A stretch of DNA of 64,000 bases from positions 211,586 to 275,585 of the forward strand of contig NZ_RJJR01000009.1 of assembly GCF_003721595.1 (NCBI RefSeq), in the 5' to 3' direction. The position numbers and the translations under genes are program-made. The stretch comes from Hanamia caeni (GTDB taxonomy: Bacteria; Bacteroidota; Bacteroidia; Chitinophagales; Chitinophagaceae). Every line of letters begins with the position of its first letter. The stretch's first letter is position 1. Under the pieces are notes generated by a model that saw only the letters and a list, made by a program, of their open reading frames with translations, made no database searches and was not told the DNA's origin. Below, one piece after another: positions 29,014 through 38,421 of the stretch.

Positions 29014-29718
29014 TTATTCCTCACTTTTTTTATTTTTCGGTTTGTGTTTCAACACTTTTGCCTCTGAATAAAAGATAATTTCTTCCGCCATATTTTTTGC
29101 CTGATCTCCCACTCTTTCCAGCTTTCTGATGGTTGATAAAATGTATAAAGCTGATTCAATCTTTGACGGATTGTCTTTGATAAAATCTGCAATAATACCG
29201 GCCGCATTTTTATTGATCTCGTCCAGCAGGTCATCTTTCTTAAAAACTTTTCTCGCAAGGTTTGTCTCTTCTTCTTCAAACGCGTTCATTACATCGATGA
29301 CCATTTCATTGCCTTGGCGATACATTTCCAGAACACGGGTAATTTCAAATAAGCGAACATCAAAATCCTGCGGAATATCCATTACAAATTTGCCAATTCC
29401 TTCCGCGATATCACCGGTTCGTTCGAGGTTCATATTTATCTTTAAAACCGCCAGCACAAAGCGCAGATCAATAGCCACAGGCGCAAACAATGCAATGATG
29501 TCTTCACAATCACGATCAATTTTTAATTCAAATGCGTTCACTCTTTTTTCTGTAAGGACCACCTCACGTGCAAGATCGCGATCCATATTTTTTAACGCCT
29601 CCTCTGCTTTTTGCAATTGCGACAAAACCATTTCCCACATAGAAATCACTTGCCGTTTTAACTGTTGAATTTCATTATCGAGTGGGGTAAGTTTTTGATT
29701 CCATTTTAATAATGCCAT
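29014..29718 (-). CDS. phoU: Phosphate transport regulator PhoU
   Basis: This 234-residue all-helical protein matches PhoU, which restrains the Pst transporter and phosphate two-component signalling when phosphate is plentiful. The two three-helix repeats are visible, including RDCEDIIALFAPVAIDLRF, with LERTGDIAEGI in the first and LERVGDQAKNMAEEI in the second; the Glu and Asp of each ERxGD motif are the usual metal ligands. The C-terminus is Lys-rich. It is the last gene of the pst operon, 20 bp after pstB. Confidence 0.96.
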   Translation of the reverse strand: MALLKWNQKLTPLDNEIQQLKRQVISMWEMVLSQLQKAEEALKNMDRDLAREVVLTEKRVNAFELKIDRDCEDIIALFAPVAIDLRFVLAVLKINMNLERTGDIAEGIGKFVMDIPQDFDVRLFEITRVLEMYRQGNEMVIDVMNAFEEEETNLARKVFKKDDLLDEINKNAAGIIADFIKDNPSKIESALYILSTIRKLERVGDQAKNMAEEIIFYSEAKVLKHKPKNKKSEE

Positions 29719-29738
29719 AATTTATATTTTTAAATATT

Positions 29739-30497
29739 CTATCCAAAATGACCCCGGATATAATCCTGTGTCTTTTCATGTTTTGGATTGGTGAAAATCG
29801 TTTTCGTATTATTTGCTTCAATTAATTCACCCAGATAAAAAAAACCAGTTTTATCACTCACTCTTGCTGCCTGCTGCATATTATGTGTTACCATCAAAAT
29901 CGTGTATTGCGCTTTCAATTCATGAATTAACTCTTCAATTTTGGCAGTGGAAACCGGGTCAAGCGCGGAAGTTGCTTCATCCAATAATAACATTTCCGGG
30001 TTCATCGATAATGCCCGTGCAATGCACAATCTTTGTTGCTGTCCGCCTGATAAAAAGGTTCCTCTTTTGTGAAGTGTGCTTCTCACTTCCATCCAAAGCG
30101 CAGCTCTTTTCAAAGAAGTTTCAACAATCTCATCCTTTTGTTGCTTGTTCAGTTTAATGCCATTTAAAATGTATCCGGCAATAACATTGTCATAGATACT
30201 CATCGTTGGAAATGGATTGGGACGTTGAAAAACCATACCTACTTTTCTTCTCAATAAAACGGGATTCATTTCATAAACTTCTTCACCGTTCAATTGCATG
30301 GAGCCTTCTGCTGTGGCGTTTGGCGCCAGTTCATGCATGCGATTGATACAGCGGATAAAAGTTGTTTTTCCGCAACCGGAAGGTCCCATAATTGCCCACA
30401 CACTATTTTTATCAATGTCCAGGTTGATATTTTTAAGAATATGGTTTTCTCCAAAAAAAGCATCGAAATTCCTCACTTTTAAAACTGCACTTTCCAT
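29739..30497 (-). CDS. pstB: Phosphate ABC transporter ATP-binding protein
   Basis: This 252-residue ATPase powers high-affinity phosphate import. Walker A is GPSGCGKTT, the Q-loop region is MVFQRPNPFP, the ABC signature is LSGGQQQRLCIARAL, Walker B is LLLDEATSALD and the switch His follows in MVTHNMQQAAR. The PNPFPMS-like stretch is characteristic of PstB. It overlaps the 3' end of pstA by 19 bp. Confidence 0.98.
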   Translation of the reverse strand: MESAVLKVRNFDAFFGENHILKNINLDIDKNSVWAIMGPSGCGKTTFIRCINRMHELAPNATAEGSMQLNGEEVYEMNPVLLRRKVGMVFQRPNPFPTMSIYDNVIAGYILNGIKLNKQQKDEIVETSLKRAALWMEVRSTLHKRGTFLSGGQQQRLCIARALSMNPEMLLLDEATSALDPVSTAKIEELIHELKAQYTILMVTHNMQQAARVSDKTGFFYLGELIEANNTKTIFTNPKHEKTQDYIRGHFG

Positions 30498-31375
30498 TTA
30501 CGTTGAATAATTTTAGAAATAATATTTAAAATCAAAATCATCAGTATCAGCAACATCGAAGCGCCCCACGCAAGTTGATGCCAGTCTTCATAAGGACTTG
30601 TCGCATAATTGAAAATGATGAGCGGCAAGCTACTCATCGGTTTAAAAATATCAGTTGTCATAAACGGACTGCCAAAAGCAGTAAACAGCAAAGGCGCTGT
30701 TTCACCGACCACTCTTGAAATACTTAGAATAACACCGGTAAGGATTCCGCCCAAACCTGTTGGTACAATGACTTTCAACATGGTTTTATAATAAGGAACT
30801 CCAAGTGCAAGAGAAGCTTCTTTCAAAGATTCCGGTAAAAGCTTCAGCGTTTCTTCTGTCGATTTTATAATCGAAGGAAGCATCATCAAAGCAAGCGCAA
30901 CACTTCCTGACAATGCTGAAAATCCGCCCATAGGCCTTACGATCCATTCGTAAATAATGATACCAATAACGATGGAAGGAATTCCCTGCAAAACATCAAC
31001 AGCGAGGCGGCAATAATAAGCGAGCCTGGAATTTGTTTCTTCATTCAGATAAATCCCAATCACAATTCCAACAGGAATGGCGATGATGCAGGAAACTAAT
31101 AAGATCAAAATGCTGCCAACCAATGCATTTGCAACACCGCCGCCAGTTTCACCTACAGGCTTTGGAAGATGTGTCAGAAATTGCCAGTTGATCGCAGAAA
31201 TTCCCTGCCTGAAGATATAAAACAAAATAAATAATAACGGTAAAGTTGAAATGATCGTAGCCGCGATGATCACTCCTTTGAACCGTTTATTTTTCCGGTT
31301 TCTGTGAGCGATTTGTTTTTCGATTTCGCGCTTTGAATCACCCACATTTACCAAATCTGCTTTTCGCATTTCCAT
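30479..31375 (-). CDS. pstA: Phosphate ABC transporter permease PstA
   Basis: This 298-residue inner-membrane permease has six predicted helices after a charged cytoplasmic N-terminus. The binding-protein-dependent permease signature is seen in EASLALGVPYYKTMLKVIVPTG, which docks the ATPase (split: EASLALGVPYYKT then MLKVIVPTG). SRVVGETAPLLFTA is typical for PstA. It pairs with PstC 18 bp upstream and overlaps pstB. Confidence 0.97.
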   Translation of the reverse strand: MEMRKADLVNVGDSKREIEKQIAHRNRKNKRFKGVIIAATIISTLPLLFILFYIFRQGISAINWQFLTHLPKPVGETGGGVANALVGSILILLVSCIIAIPVGIVIGIYLNEETNSRLAYYCRLAVDVLQGIPSIVIGIIIYEWIVRPMGGFSALSGSVALALMMLPSIIKSTEETLKLLPESLKEASLALGVPYYKTMLKVIVPTGLGGILTGVILSISRVVGETAPLLFTAFGSPFMTTDIFKPMSSLPLIIFNYATSPYEDWHQLAWGASMLLILMILILNIISKIIQRKWKVQF

Positions 31376-31393
31376 AAATTATTTATTCATCCA

Positions 31394-32293
31394 CTAAAGA
31401 GTAAAGCGTTTAATAATTTGTTTACCAATAATGTTGATCACCGTGGCCACTACAAATAAAAACAAGCCCATTTCTATCAACGCTGATGTGTATAATTTTC
31501 CCGTTGCTTCAGAAAATTCATTGGCGATCACGCTTGCCATGGTGTTTCCCGGGCTAAAGATTCCTGTTGGAATTGAATGCGTATTTCCAATCAACATGGT
31601 CACTGCCATGGTTTCTCCGAGAGCTCTTCCCAAAGCCAGCAGTAAACCAGCAAATAAACCGGATTTTGTATATGGGATAATGATCTTTGTAATGACTTCA
31701 AATCTTGTTGCACCAAGTGAATAAGCTGCTTCTTTCAAATGATCAGGCACCATTGAAATTACCTGTCTTGACAATGAAACAGAAAAGGGAAGAATCATGA
31801 TTGCAAGGATAATTGAAGAAGTAAAAATGCCAACTCCATAAGGCGGAACATTCAATTTCATTTCAATGATCCGGACAATTGGAACCAAAACAAACAAGCC
31901 CCAAAAGCCATAAATCACGGAAGGAATTCCTGCAAGTAGATCGATCACATTTTTAAACGTTTCTGCAACAATTCCTTTCTTGTAATATTCACCCAAAAAA
32001 ATGGAAACAGCAATCGAAAAAGGCGTAGAAATTAGCAGCGCCAAAAAAGATGTTAACAGCGTTCCAACAAGAAAAGGCAAAGCACCATATTCATCCGCAA
32101 CAGGGTCCCAGGCTTTATCATAAAAAAATCCCGCGCCTAATGCTTTTATCGAGGGAAACGAATTGACCAGCAGGGTAAAAAAAATGGCTATTAAAATAAT
32201 GACTGCCACGATTGCCGAAATCGTCAGCGTTTTTTTAAATGCCTTTTCTTTAAAATTAATTCCGTTGTTTTTAAATGTAATTGCGGGTATCAT
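31394..32293 (-). CDS. pstC: Phosphate ABC transporter permease PstC
   Basis: This 299-residue inner-membrane permease has six predicted helices. It carries the EAAYSLGATRFEVITKII docking loop and ALGRALGETMAVTMLIGN near the C-terminus, both typical of PstC. The WDPVADEYGALPFLVGTLLTS segment is the family's periplasmic loop and helix 2. It lies 78 bp downstream of pstS and 18 bp upstream of pstA. Confidence 0.97.
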   Translation of the reverse strand: MIPAITFKNNGINFKEKAFKKTLTISAIVAVIILIAIFFTLLVNSFPSIKALGAGFFYDKAWDPVADEYGALPFLVGTLLTSFLALLISTPFSIAVSIFLGEYYKKGIVAETFKNVIDLLAGIPSVIYGFWGLFVLVPIVRIIEMKLNVPPYGVGIFTSSIILAIMILPFSVSLSRQVISMVPDHLKEAAYSLGATRFEVITKIIIPYTKSGLFAGLLLALGRALGETMAVTMLIGNTHSIPTGIFSPGNTMASVIANEFSEATGKLYTSALIEMGLFLFVVATVINIIGKQIIKRFTL

Positions 32294-32371
32294 TCTGTTT
32301 TAATTATTAACGGTATTGCGAACTTCATAAAAATGAGTTTACAATACCTTTTCTGACATTATTTAATGCTA

Positions 32372-33451
32372 TTATTGCAAGGGTTTATTACCATAAGTCA
32401 CTGATTTTAAAATCTCTTCCGCCTTCTTCACCGCTGCATCAGGCAAAGGAGCGTAACCCAGGGATTCGGCATATTTCTGTCCATCATGAATTACATAATT
32501 TACCAAATCAACCGTTGCTTTTGCAGATGCTTCGGTTCTGTTATCATACTTCTGATCTTTATACAATAACAGATAAGTAAAACTGCAAATCGGATAGCCA
32601 TTCGGAGCGTCTGTGTTTGTTAAGGAAACTCTCATGTCTGCAGGAAGATCAATATTTGCTGCTGCGCTTGTGGATTGTAAACTTGCGTCTACAAAATTCC
32701 CGGCTTTGTTTTTTAATTGTGCGGCCGGCATTTTATTTTGAAGCGCATAGACCAGTTCCACATAGCCAACGCTTCCGGGCGTTTGTTTTACCAATCCGCT
32801 AACGCCTTCGTTTCCTTTGGCGCCTAATCCCACAGGCCAATCCAACGACTTTCCTTTACCTGGTTTTGTATTCCATTCCGGACTTACTTTTGATAAGTAA
32901 TCAGAGAAAATATAAGTAGTGCCGCTTCCGTCAGAACGATGAACAACAGAAATAGGCAGATCAGGAAGTTTTACGCCGGGATTAATAGCAACGATATTCG
33001 GATCGTTCCATTTTTTGACTTTTCCTAAAAAAATGTTTGCCAACAATTCAGGAGTAAATTTCAAAACCGGATCGCCGGGTAAATTATACGTGATGATCAC
33101 CGCGCCCAAACAAGTTGGAATATGAACGATGGGTGCAGGAGATTTGCTCAATTCTTCATCGCTCATCGGTGCATCAGAAGCTCCGAAATCAACTGTTTTA
33201 TTTTGCATTTGTTTGATGCCACCGCCTGAGCCAATGGATTGATAATTGACTTTAATTCCTTTTTCCTTATTGTAAACATCAAATACTTTTGAATAAAAAG
33301 GATAAGGAAATGTAGCGCCGGCCCCGAGTATTCCATTAGTGCTTACATCTGACGTCTTATTGCCATCTTCTTTTTGAGAATTATTACCGCCGCAAGAGGC
33401 TAAAGCTAAAGCGACGATTAATAGTGGTAAAATAAGTTTTCTAAAGTTCAT
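32372..33451 (-). CDS. pstS: Phosphate-binding lipoprotein PstS
   Basis: This 359-residue periplasmic phosphate receptor is a lipoprotein (lipobox ALASC). The phosphate-binding loops are recognisable: [13 protein letters not shown] near the N-terminus, [18 protein letters not shown] and [12 protein letters not shown]. It delivers phosphate to PstCA. It lies between the porin gene (24 bp) and pstC in the operon. Confidence 0.97.
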   Translation of the reverse strand: MNFRKLILPLLIVALALASCGGNNSQKEDGNKTSDVSTNGILGAGATFPYPFYSKVFDVYNKEKGIKVNYQSIGSGGGIKQMQNKTVDFGASDAPMSDEELSKSPAPIVHIPTCLGAVIITYNLPGDPVLKFTPELLANIFLGKVKKWNDPNIVAINPGVKLPDLPISVVHRSDGSGTTYIFSDYLSKVSPEWNTKPGKGKSLDWPVGLGAKGNEGVSGLVKQTPGSVGYVELVYALQNKMPAAQLKNKAGNFVDASLQSTSAAANIDLPADMRVSLTNTDAPNGYPICSFTYLLLYKDQKYDNRTEASAKATVDLVNYVIHDGQKYAESLGYAPLPDAAVKKAEEILKSVTYGNKPLQ

Positions 33452-33475
33452 AATTTTAGTTTGAGTTGTTTTAAT

Positions 33476-34669
33476 TTATTTATTGAATAAGAAATAAAGT
33501 GTGATCCTGCCTTCGAGGTCGTAGTCATTTTTTAATTTTCCTGTTGCATCCGGCATTTTGCTGTGAAACTGATCATACCACAGGTTTGGCATAATGTGAA
33601 CATTTTTGTAAGGGATAAAATCGAGGCCAATAGTTGCAAAAGATTCTTTATTACTGTTGTACGAACCGAGATATTTATTATCGGAATTGAACTTCGAATC
33701 AGGATTATACATATCAAAACGGGCGAAGAAGTTCAGTTTATCTTTTGTCAATTGTTGGGTCAGAAAGAATGAAATTCCGGAAGGCTTCACATCAGAAAAA
33801 GCTGTATCAATACCGGTTAGGTAAGTAGAGTTGTTAGTTTGTACCTGCCGGAAAGCTTCTACTCCAACCGTGGTTGCAGACGACTTGTAAGCAGCAAATA
33901 CTTTTATTGTAGATATATTTTTTTGAATCGGAGAAAGCGCTGCTCTGCCAACTTCATAATTTCCCTGGATCACCAGTTTTTTATCGAGAAAATAAGCATA
34001 GAGCGAAGTGTATAGCTTTTTAAAATTATTGTTTTCAACCCTGGCGCCATTATTATTTCCAACCATCAGGTCATAACCAATGTTTTCATTTTTCCCGATC
34101 TTTCCGGAGATGGCAATACCCAAATCAGTTGAACTGGAAATTCCTCTCATATCAGCAATTGTTTTTTCAATTGAACGGTATCCCCATATTCCTTCTGATA
34201 AAGTAGAAAACGTAGGCGTGGCCTGCTGTCCGGCAATGATCGTTGCACGGGGGATAACATTTTTAAATCGGATGTTCATTGCTTTAACATACACCGCACG
34301 ATTGTTGTCTGTCAGCACATCAGGATTATTTGTATTCGCTTCAAAAGTAGATTCATGCGCTAATAAAAACTGTGAAGAAACATTTGGAGAAAATTGGTAG
34401 TCATATCCCAGGTAGATACGCCGAAAATTAAAAGAGTTATAATCCTGCGGCAGCTTTGAATATTGAACGTTTCCGCGCTTTTCCGCATCTGCATGAAGTT
34501 TATAAGCATAATCTCCAAACGCATAACCCCATATCTTTCCGGAAGGTTTGAATTCGGTTTTTGTTTTTATAGAATCTTGTGCCGCTGCATTGATCGAGAC
34601 AATCAATAAAATAATACCGATTAAAGAGGAGGAAGATATAGTTTTTAAAAGCGCGCTCCTTTTTTGCAT
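33476..34669 (-). CDS. Outer-membrane porin of the phosphate (OprO/OprP-like) type
   Basis: This 397-residue beta-barrel protein has a signal peptide ending near NAAAQ. Alternating aromatic strands (GYAFGDYAYKLH, FNFRRIYLGYDYQFSP) run to a C-terminal strand ending in LYFLFNK. The family includes phosphate-selective porins, and the position as first gene of the pst operon supports phosphate diffusion across the outer membrane. Immediately upstream lies a candidate PhoB-type box, so the whole operon is probably induced by phosphate starvation. Selectivity for phosphate is inferred from context. Confidence 0.85.
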   Translation of the reverse strand: MQKRSALLKTISSSSLIGIILLIVSINAAAQDSIKTKTEFKPSGKIWGYAFGDYAYKLHADAEKRGNVQYSKLPQDYNSFNFRRIYLGYDYQFSPNVSSQFLLAHESTFEANTNNPDVLTDNNRAVYVKAMNIRFKNVIPRATIIAGQQATPTFSTLSEGIWGYRSIEKTIADMRGISSSTDLGIAISGKIGKNENIGYDLMVGNNNGARVENNNFKKLYTSLYAYFLDKKLVIQGNYEVGRAALSPIQKNISTIKVFAAYKSSATTVGVEAFRQVQTNNSTYLTGIDTAFSDVKPSGISFFLTQQLTKDKLNFFARFDMYNPDSKFNSDNKYLGSYNSNKESFATIGLDFIPYKNVHIMPNLWYDQFHSKMPDATGKLKNDYDLEGRITLYFLFNK

Positions 34670-34685
34670 AAAATTTTTTTAGATG

Positions 34686-34743
34686 CAAAATTCACACCGC
34701 AATGTTAACCCATTGTTACGGCAAGATTAAATTAATATTAACA
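34686..34743 (-). promoter_or_regulatory. Candidate Pho box and promoter of the pst operon
   Basis: Read on the plus strand, TTAACC (34705), TTACGG (34716), TTAAAT (34727) and TTAACA (34738) begin exactly 11 bp apart, the spacing of PhoB/PhoP direct repeats. Toward the gene, 11 bp away, minus-strand GAATTTTG (34686-34693) resembles the Bacteroidota -7 element TAnnTTTG with the first base changed. The box thus sits where an activator would replace the -33 element, with the porin ATG at 34669. Confidence 0.6.
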
Positions 34744-34853
34744 AACGCAGTAATCTCCCGGCTGATCATTAAATCTTATTTCCACGCTTAGGGAATCTCT
34801 TTGCCAAATTTGATGCTTTTTATTTGCTGCATTTACTTCATAAAGCCTCCAAC

Positions 34854-34935
34854 TGGCGCAGGTCTCCAGAGCTGTGATAGTTCGTTACTAATCTGAATAA
34901 GTGATTTGCTGGCACAGGTCTGGAGACCTGCGAGC
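34854..34935. repeat. Imperfect inverted repeat with internal palindromes
   Basis: The arm GCAGGTCTCCAGAGCTGTG (from about 34858) recurs inverted as CACAGGTCTGGAGACCTGC (to about 34932), with one or two mismatches across the arms and about 38 bp between them. Each arm is itself partly palindromic around AGGTCT-GG-AGACCT. It can fold as a long hairpin and looks like a REP-type or mobile-element remnant. Confidence 0.55.
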
Positions 34936-35180
34936 AAAGGCAATGATTAGTTCTTTATTTTCTTTAACTGCCAGCAAAGGCAGCCATTGATGGATAGTTG
35001 CGGTAAAAAAATAAGTTCTGTTGATTTCAGAATAAGATTTTCTTTGAATTTGCATAGCACAATCTGTTATCTGGATTTAAAAATTAAAAAATACCGTTTC
35101 GTGTGTCACGAACCAAGGAAGGGGTTACAATCGCCGGCTTAGATCAATTGTTGTTGAGAATAGACTCTTGAGCTATTCAA

Positions 35181-35528
35181 TTAGGTTCCCTTAGCTTCCT
35201 TAATTAAATTAATAACCGTCTGTACATCTACCCAGATATAATGAAGAACTGGATTGTTACCAAGATTTAGAAACCCATAATAATTACCCAAAATGGTTTT
35301 CTCAGGTGTTAATGATTTATCCAATGTAAAGCAATTTAGTGTGAAAATCCAAACGACTGTTTTCTGGTTTACGTATATCTTTAAATAACTTAGGATAAAA
35401 TGTTTTATTAATAAAACTTTCTTCATTCTCGTCAGGAACATGTCTATTAAACTCAATATCAGTAAATATAAGTGAGCAAAAGCTGATGATGATGCGCCCA
35501 TAGTGAATTCTTTATTTAAAAAAGCCAA
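35181..35528 (-). CDS. Doubtful hypothetical protein
   Basis: A 115-codon open frame whose start lies at the edge of the tandem array. It has one hydrophobic N-terminal stretch (HLYLLILSLIDMFL) and a plausible-looking C-terminal half (LGNNPVLHYIWVDVQT), but no family I recognise. It could be a small real gene, a decayed remnant, or chance in AT-rich DNA. Confidence 0.22.
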   Translation of the reverse strand: MAFLNKEFTMGASSSAFAHLYLLILSLIDMFLTRMKKVLLIKHFILSYLKIYVNQKTVVWIFTLNCFTLDKSLTPEKTILGNYYGFLNLGNNPVLHYIWVDVQTVINLIKEAKGT

Positions 35529-35935
35529 TCCCTTCTTTCAAAAAACCAATAATTATTTTTTATAGTGAATTCCTTCTTTCAAAAAGTGAATAATTATTTT
35601 TTAAAGCGAATCTTTAATCAAAAAAAGTGAATTCCTTCTTTCAAAAAACGAATATTTATTTTTTATGGTGAATTCTGTCTTTAAAAATGAAATTTTTGAG
35701 TTTTTATTGGTAACATTTTGTCTGAAAAGCGGATTTTTTCGTCAAAAAAACCAATAATTATTTTTTATAGTGAATTCCTTCGTCAAAAAAGTGAATAATT
35801 ATTTTTTAAAGTGAATCCCTTGATAAAAAAAGTGAATCCCTTCGTCAAAAAAATGAATAATTATTTTTTATAGCGAATTCCTTCGTCAAAAAAATGAATA
35901 ATTATTTTTTATGGCGAATTTTTTCTCTTAAAAAA
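35507..35935. repeat. Nested tandem repeat array (41 bp within 205 bp)
   Basis: The core AATTATTTTTTA (one variant ATTTATTTTTTA) occurs seven times, near 35551, 35592, 35651, 35756, 35797, 35858 and 35899. The steps are 41, 59, 105, 41, 61 and 41 bp. The first three recur 205-207 bp later, so a block of about 205 bp was duplicated. Between cores lie GTGAATTCCTT units of about 20 bp. In the left block these continue as CTTTCAAAAA and in the right block as CGTCAAAAA, so each block has been homogenised separately. There are no unique spacers as in CRISPR. Confidence 0.85.
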
Positions 35936-36203
35936 TGCGGATGTTTTCGAAGAACCGGGGCTGTTTGATGAAGGAGGTAAAAATTAAAAAATCAAAAATT
36001 GAGGGTTTTTGCAGGCCGGCCATGTAAAATTTACAGTTGATGGCTGGGTTGCCCACCTTCTATCAATTAAAAATGGACGATATTTAAAAACAAATACAAT
36101 AGATAAATTAGTACGATAAACTCCTAAATCCTATTTTGCAGAACCTGGAAACAACTTGTGCACAGGCGCACGCAATAAAACTACAGATCAAAAATTTATA
36201 CTT

Positions 36204-37181
36204 ATGAAATTTCATATTATTTGCTGCCTTCTCCTTTTTTCTTTCACTGCAAAGGCGCAGCCCGTAAAGGTTCACGGGCAACTGCATGTAGAAGGTACGC
36301 AATTGAAAGATGAAAAAAATAAAGAGGTTGTATTGAGGGGCATGAGTTTTGGCTGGCACAACTGGTGGCCGCAGTTTTATAATGCAGATGCGGTAAAATG
36401 GCTCGCTAAAGATTGGAATTGTTCTGTAGTGCGCGCTGCCATGGGGGTTGAACCAAAGGATGGCTACCTTGATAAACCCGAATGGTCAAAAGAAAAGATT
36501 GAAGCGGTGGTGGATGCTGCCATCAAACAGGGAATTTATGTAATTATTGACTGGCATTCGCATCATATCAAAACCGAAGAAGCAAAAGCGTTCTTTACAG
36601 AGATGGCGAATAAATACGGCAAGTATCCTAATATCATTTATGAAATTTATAATGAGCCGGAATACGATACCTGGCCGCAGGTGAAGGAATATTCTGTTGC
36701 GGTGATATCCGCTATCAGAGCTATAGATAAAAACAATATTATCATCGTGGGAAGCCCTCACTGGGACCAGGATGTGGATGTAGCTGCTGCTGATCCCATC
36801 ACCGGCTTCAACAATCTCATGTATTCATTGCATTATTATGCGGCTACTCATAAACAGGAATTACGCGATAAGGCTGATGCCGCTTTGAAAAGAGGATTGC
36901 CACTTTTTATTTCTGAATCCGCCGGCATGGAAGCTTCTGGCGATGGCAAAATCAATAAGGAAGAATGGCAAAAATGGATCAATTGGTCAGAACAACGAAA
37001 GATTAGCTGGATAACCTGGTCAGTGGCAGACAAGAATGAAAGCTGCTCTGTGCTTAAGGCCGGCGCCCCTGCCAATGGAAACTGGCAATTGAATGACCTG
37101 AAAGAATCAGGCATTATGGCCAGGGAATACTTAAGGCAACTGAACAAGAAAAAAATCCTGAACCTGATTAATTCAAATTAA
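36204..37181 (+). CDS. GH5 family endoglucanase
   Basis: A secreted glycoside hydrolase of family 5 (subfamily 2-like), which cleaves beta-1,4-glucan internally. I start it at the ATG at 36204, where a clear signal peptide begins (MKFHIICC, ending near TAKAQ); the frame extends 16 codons upstream without features. The catalytic acid is Glu about 151 in YEIYNEPEY and the nucleophile Glu about 238 in LFISESAG. The substrate-binding GMSFGWHNWWPQF and IDWHSHH segments are conserved. Length (325 residues) is normal for a single-domain enzyme. It has no polysaccharide-locus partners here; the next gene is convergent. Confidence 0.92.
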   Translation: MKFHIICCLLLFSFTAKAQPVKVHGQLHVEGTQLKDEKNKEVVLRGMSFGWHNWWPQFYNADAVKWLAKDWNCSVVRAAMGVEPKDGYLDKPEWSKEKIEAVVDAAIKQGIYVIIDWHSHHIKTEEAKAFFTEMANKYGKYPNIIYEIYNEPEYDTWPQVKEYSVAVISAIRAIDKNNIIIVGSPHWDQDVDVAAADPITGFNNLMYSLHYYAATHKQELRDKADAALKRGLPLFISESAGMEASGDGKINKEEWQKWINWSEQRKISWITWSVADKNESCSVLKAGAPANGNWQLNDLKESGIMAREYLRQLNKKKILNLINSN

Positions 37182-37197
37182 TTTGATGAATCCTTTT

Positions 37198-38244
37198 TTA
37201 TAATTGAACCACCTTTTGGGCCTTACTGCTTTCAAAAGCAGCTTCAATAACCCGGATTACATTCATCCCTTCATCTGCAGTTACCGGCACGGGTTTGTTA
37301 TTGCGAATAGCTTCATAAATGCCGGAATAATAATCGTCGTAATTTCCTTGTTCACTGTCAATATATTTTCTTTCTTCCACTCCGTTAATCTCCGTATGCA
37401 ATAAGCCTTTCTCTGTTTCAGGCTCCGTGCCCCAATCCGGGCCACCGGGAATATTTCCGGCCTGCAGCAACGCTTCCTGCACGTCCGTTTTTGGTTTGAT
37501 AAAAGAACCTTTTAATCCATGAATAATATAGCCGGGCAAGGCTTCCCTTACAGAATAACTGGCTTTTAGCCTGACTCTTAAATTGGGATAATACAATAAC
37601 ACTTCAAAATAATCATCCACTTTGGAAACCGGCCGTATAATGCGGATGTCAGCGAAAAGCTTTGCAGGCCATCCAAACAATTGCAAAGCCTGGTCGATGA
37701 GGTGCGCGCCCAAATCGTATAACACACCTGTGCCGGGACCTGGAATTTCCTTATGTTGTTTTGGACTCAGATCTTCGCGATAGCGGTCAAAATGAAATTC
37801 AGCCTCCACTACTGCTCCCAATAATTTTTTATCCAAAACTTTTTTAATCGTTTTATAATCGCTGTCGTAGCGCCTGTTTTGATACACTGAAAGTATTTTG
37901 TTTTTCTTTTTTGCAAGTTCAATCAGTTGTTGCGCTTCCTTTACTGTTACGGTAAAAGGCTTTTCAACAATTACATGTTTGCCTGCCTGCAAAGCTTTTT
38001 GCGCATATTCAAAATGGGTATAGTTCGGTGTGTTTACAATTACCAACTCCACCAATTCATCGCTGAGCATTTCATCGAGGCTGCGATACGTGATAACGTT
38101 GGGAAATTTTTTTTGAGCCTCATTTTTAGTTCTTTCCCAAACGGCATAAAAATTAAAGCCGGGGTTAATGCTTAAGAATGGAGAATGAAAAACCAGCCCG
38201 CTCATGCCGAACGAACACAAGGCTGTTTTAATTGGAGTAGTCAT
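37198..38244 (-). CDS. Gfo/Idh/MocA-family oxidoreductase
   Basis: This 348-residue cytoplasmic NAD(P)-dependent enzyme is of the kind that oxidises sugars, inositols or their derivatives. The N-terminal Rossmann segment is ALCSFGMSGLVFHSPFL, and the family's EKP motif is in VIVEKPFTVTV (Lys about 96). The C-terminal alpha/beta domain begins near EAEFHFDRYR and includes GPGTGVLYDLGAHLIDQAL. It converges with the GH5 gene, with 16 bp between stops. The substrate is unknown. Confidence 0.92.
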   Translation of the reverse strand: MTTPIKTALCSFGMSGLVFHSPFLSINPGFNFYAVWERTKNEAQKKFPNVITYRSLDEMLSDELVELVIVNTPNYTHFEYAQKALQAGKHVIVEKPFTVTVKEAQQLIELAKKKNKILSVYQNRRYDSDYKTIKKVLDKKLLGAVVEAEFHFDRYREDLSPKQHKEIPGPGTGVLYDLGAHLIDQALQLFGWPAKLFADIRIIRPVSKVDDYFEVLLYYPNLRVRLKASYSVREALPGYIIHGLKGSFIKPKTDVQEALLQAGNIPGGPDWGTEPETEKGLLHTEINGVEERKYIDSEQGNYDDYYSGIYEAIRNNKPVPVTADEGMNVIRVIEAAFESSKAQKVVQL

Positions 38245-38421
38245 GATTACATTTTAAATATTAGTAAAAGCTATTTCAGATATTTCCAAAAGTAAAAAAG
38301 TAAAATTTATTTGGATAAAAACAATAAATAAAAAAGAATCCCGTTTTTGTCTGAAATAAATTAAAGGTTGCATTGCATCCTTACATCTTCTAATTAAAAT
38401 TGAAACGTACAAACTAACAAA

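Larger units (their letters stand above)
34744..36203. other. Gene-poor, repeat-rich region
   Basis: About 1.46 kb separate the phosphate operon from the GH5 gene. It holds an inverted repeat (34854-34935), one near-match to the dispersed motif with a 5-bp instead of 4-bp middle (34822-34838), a doubtful small reading frame and a nested tandem array (35507-35935). The last 250 bp before GH5 contain a TATTTTG element (about 36133) that may be its -7 box. Confidence 0.6.

Noticed and set aside
34822..34838. Eleventh copy of the dispersed motif (ATTTGCTGCATTTACTT)
   Set aside because: The middle is 5 bp instead of 4, and the upstream A-rich block is missing. I kept it out of the count.
35507..35935. 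Array considered as a CRISPR
   Set aside because: The units are contiguous AT-rich repeats with recurring linkers. There are no unique spacers of constant length and no cas genes.
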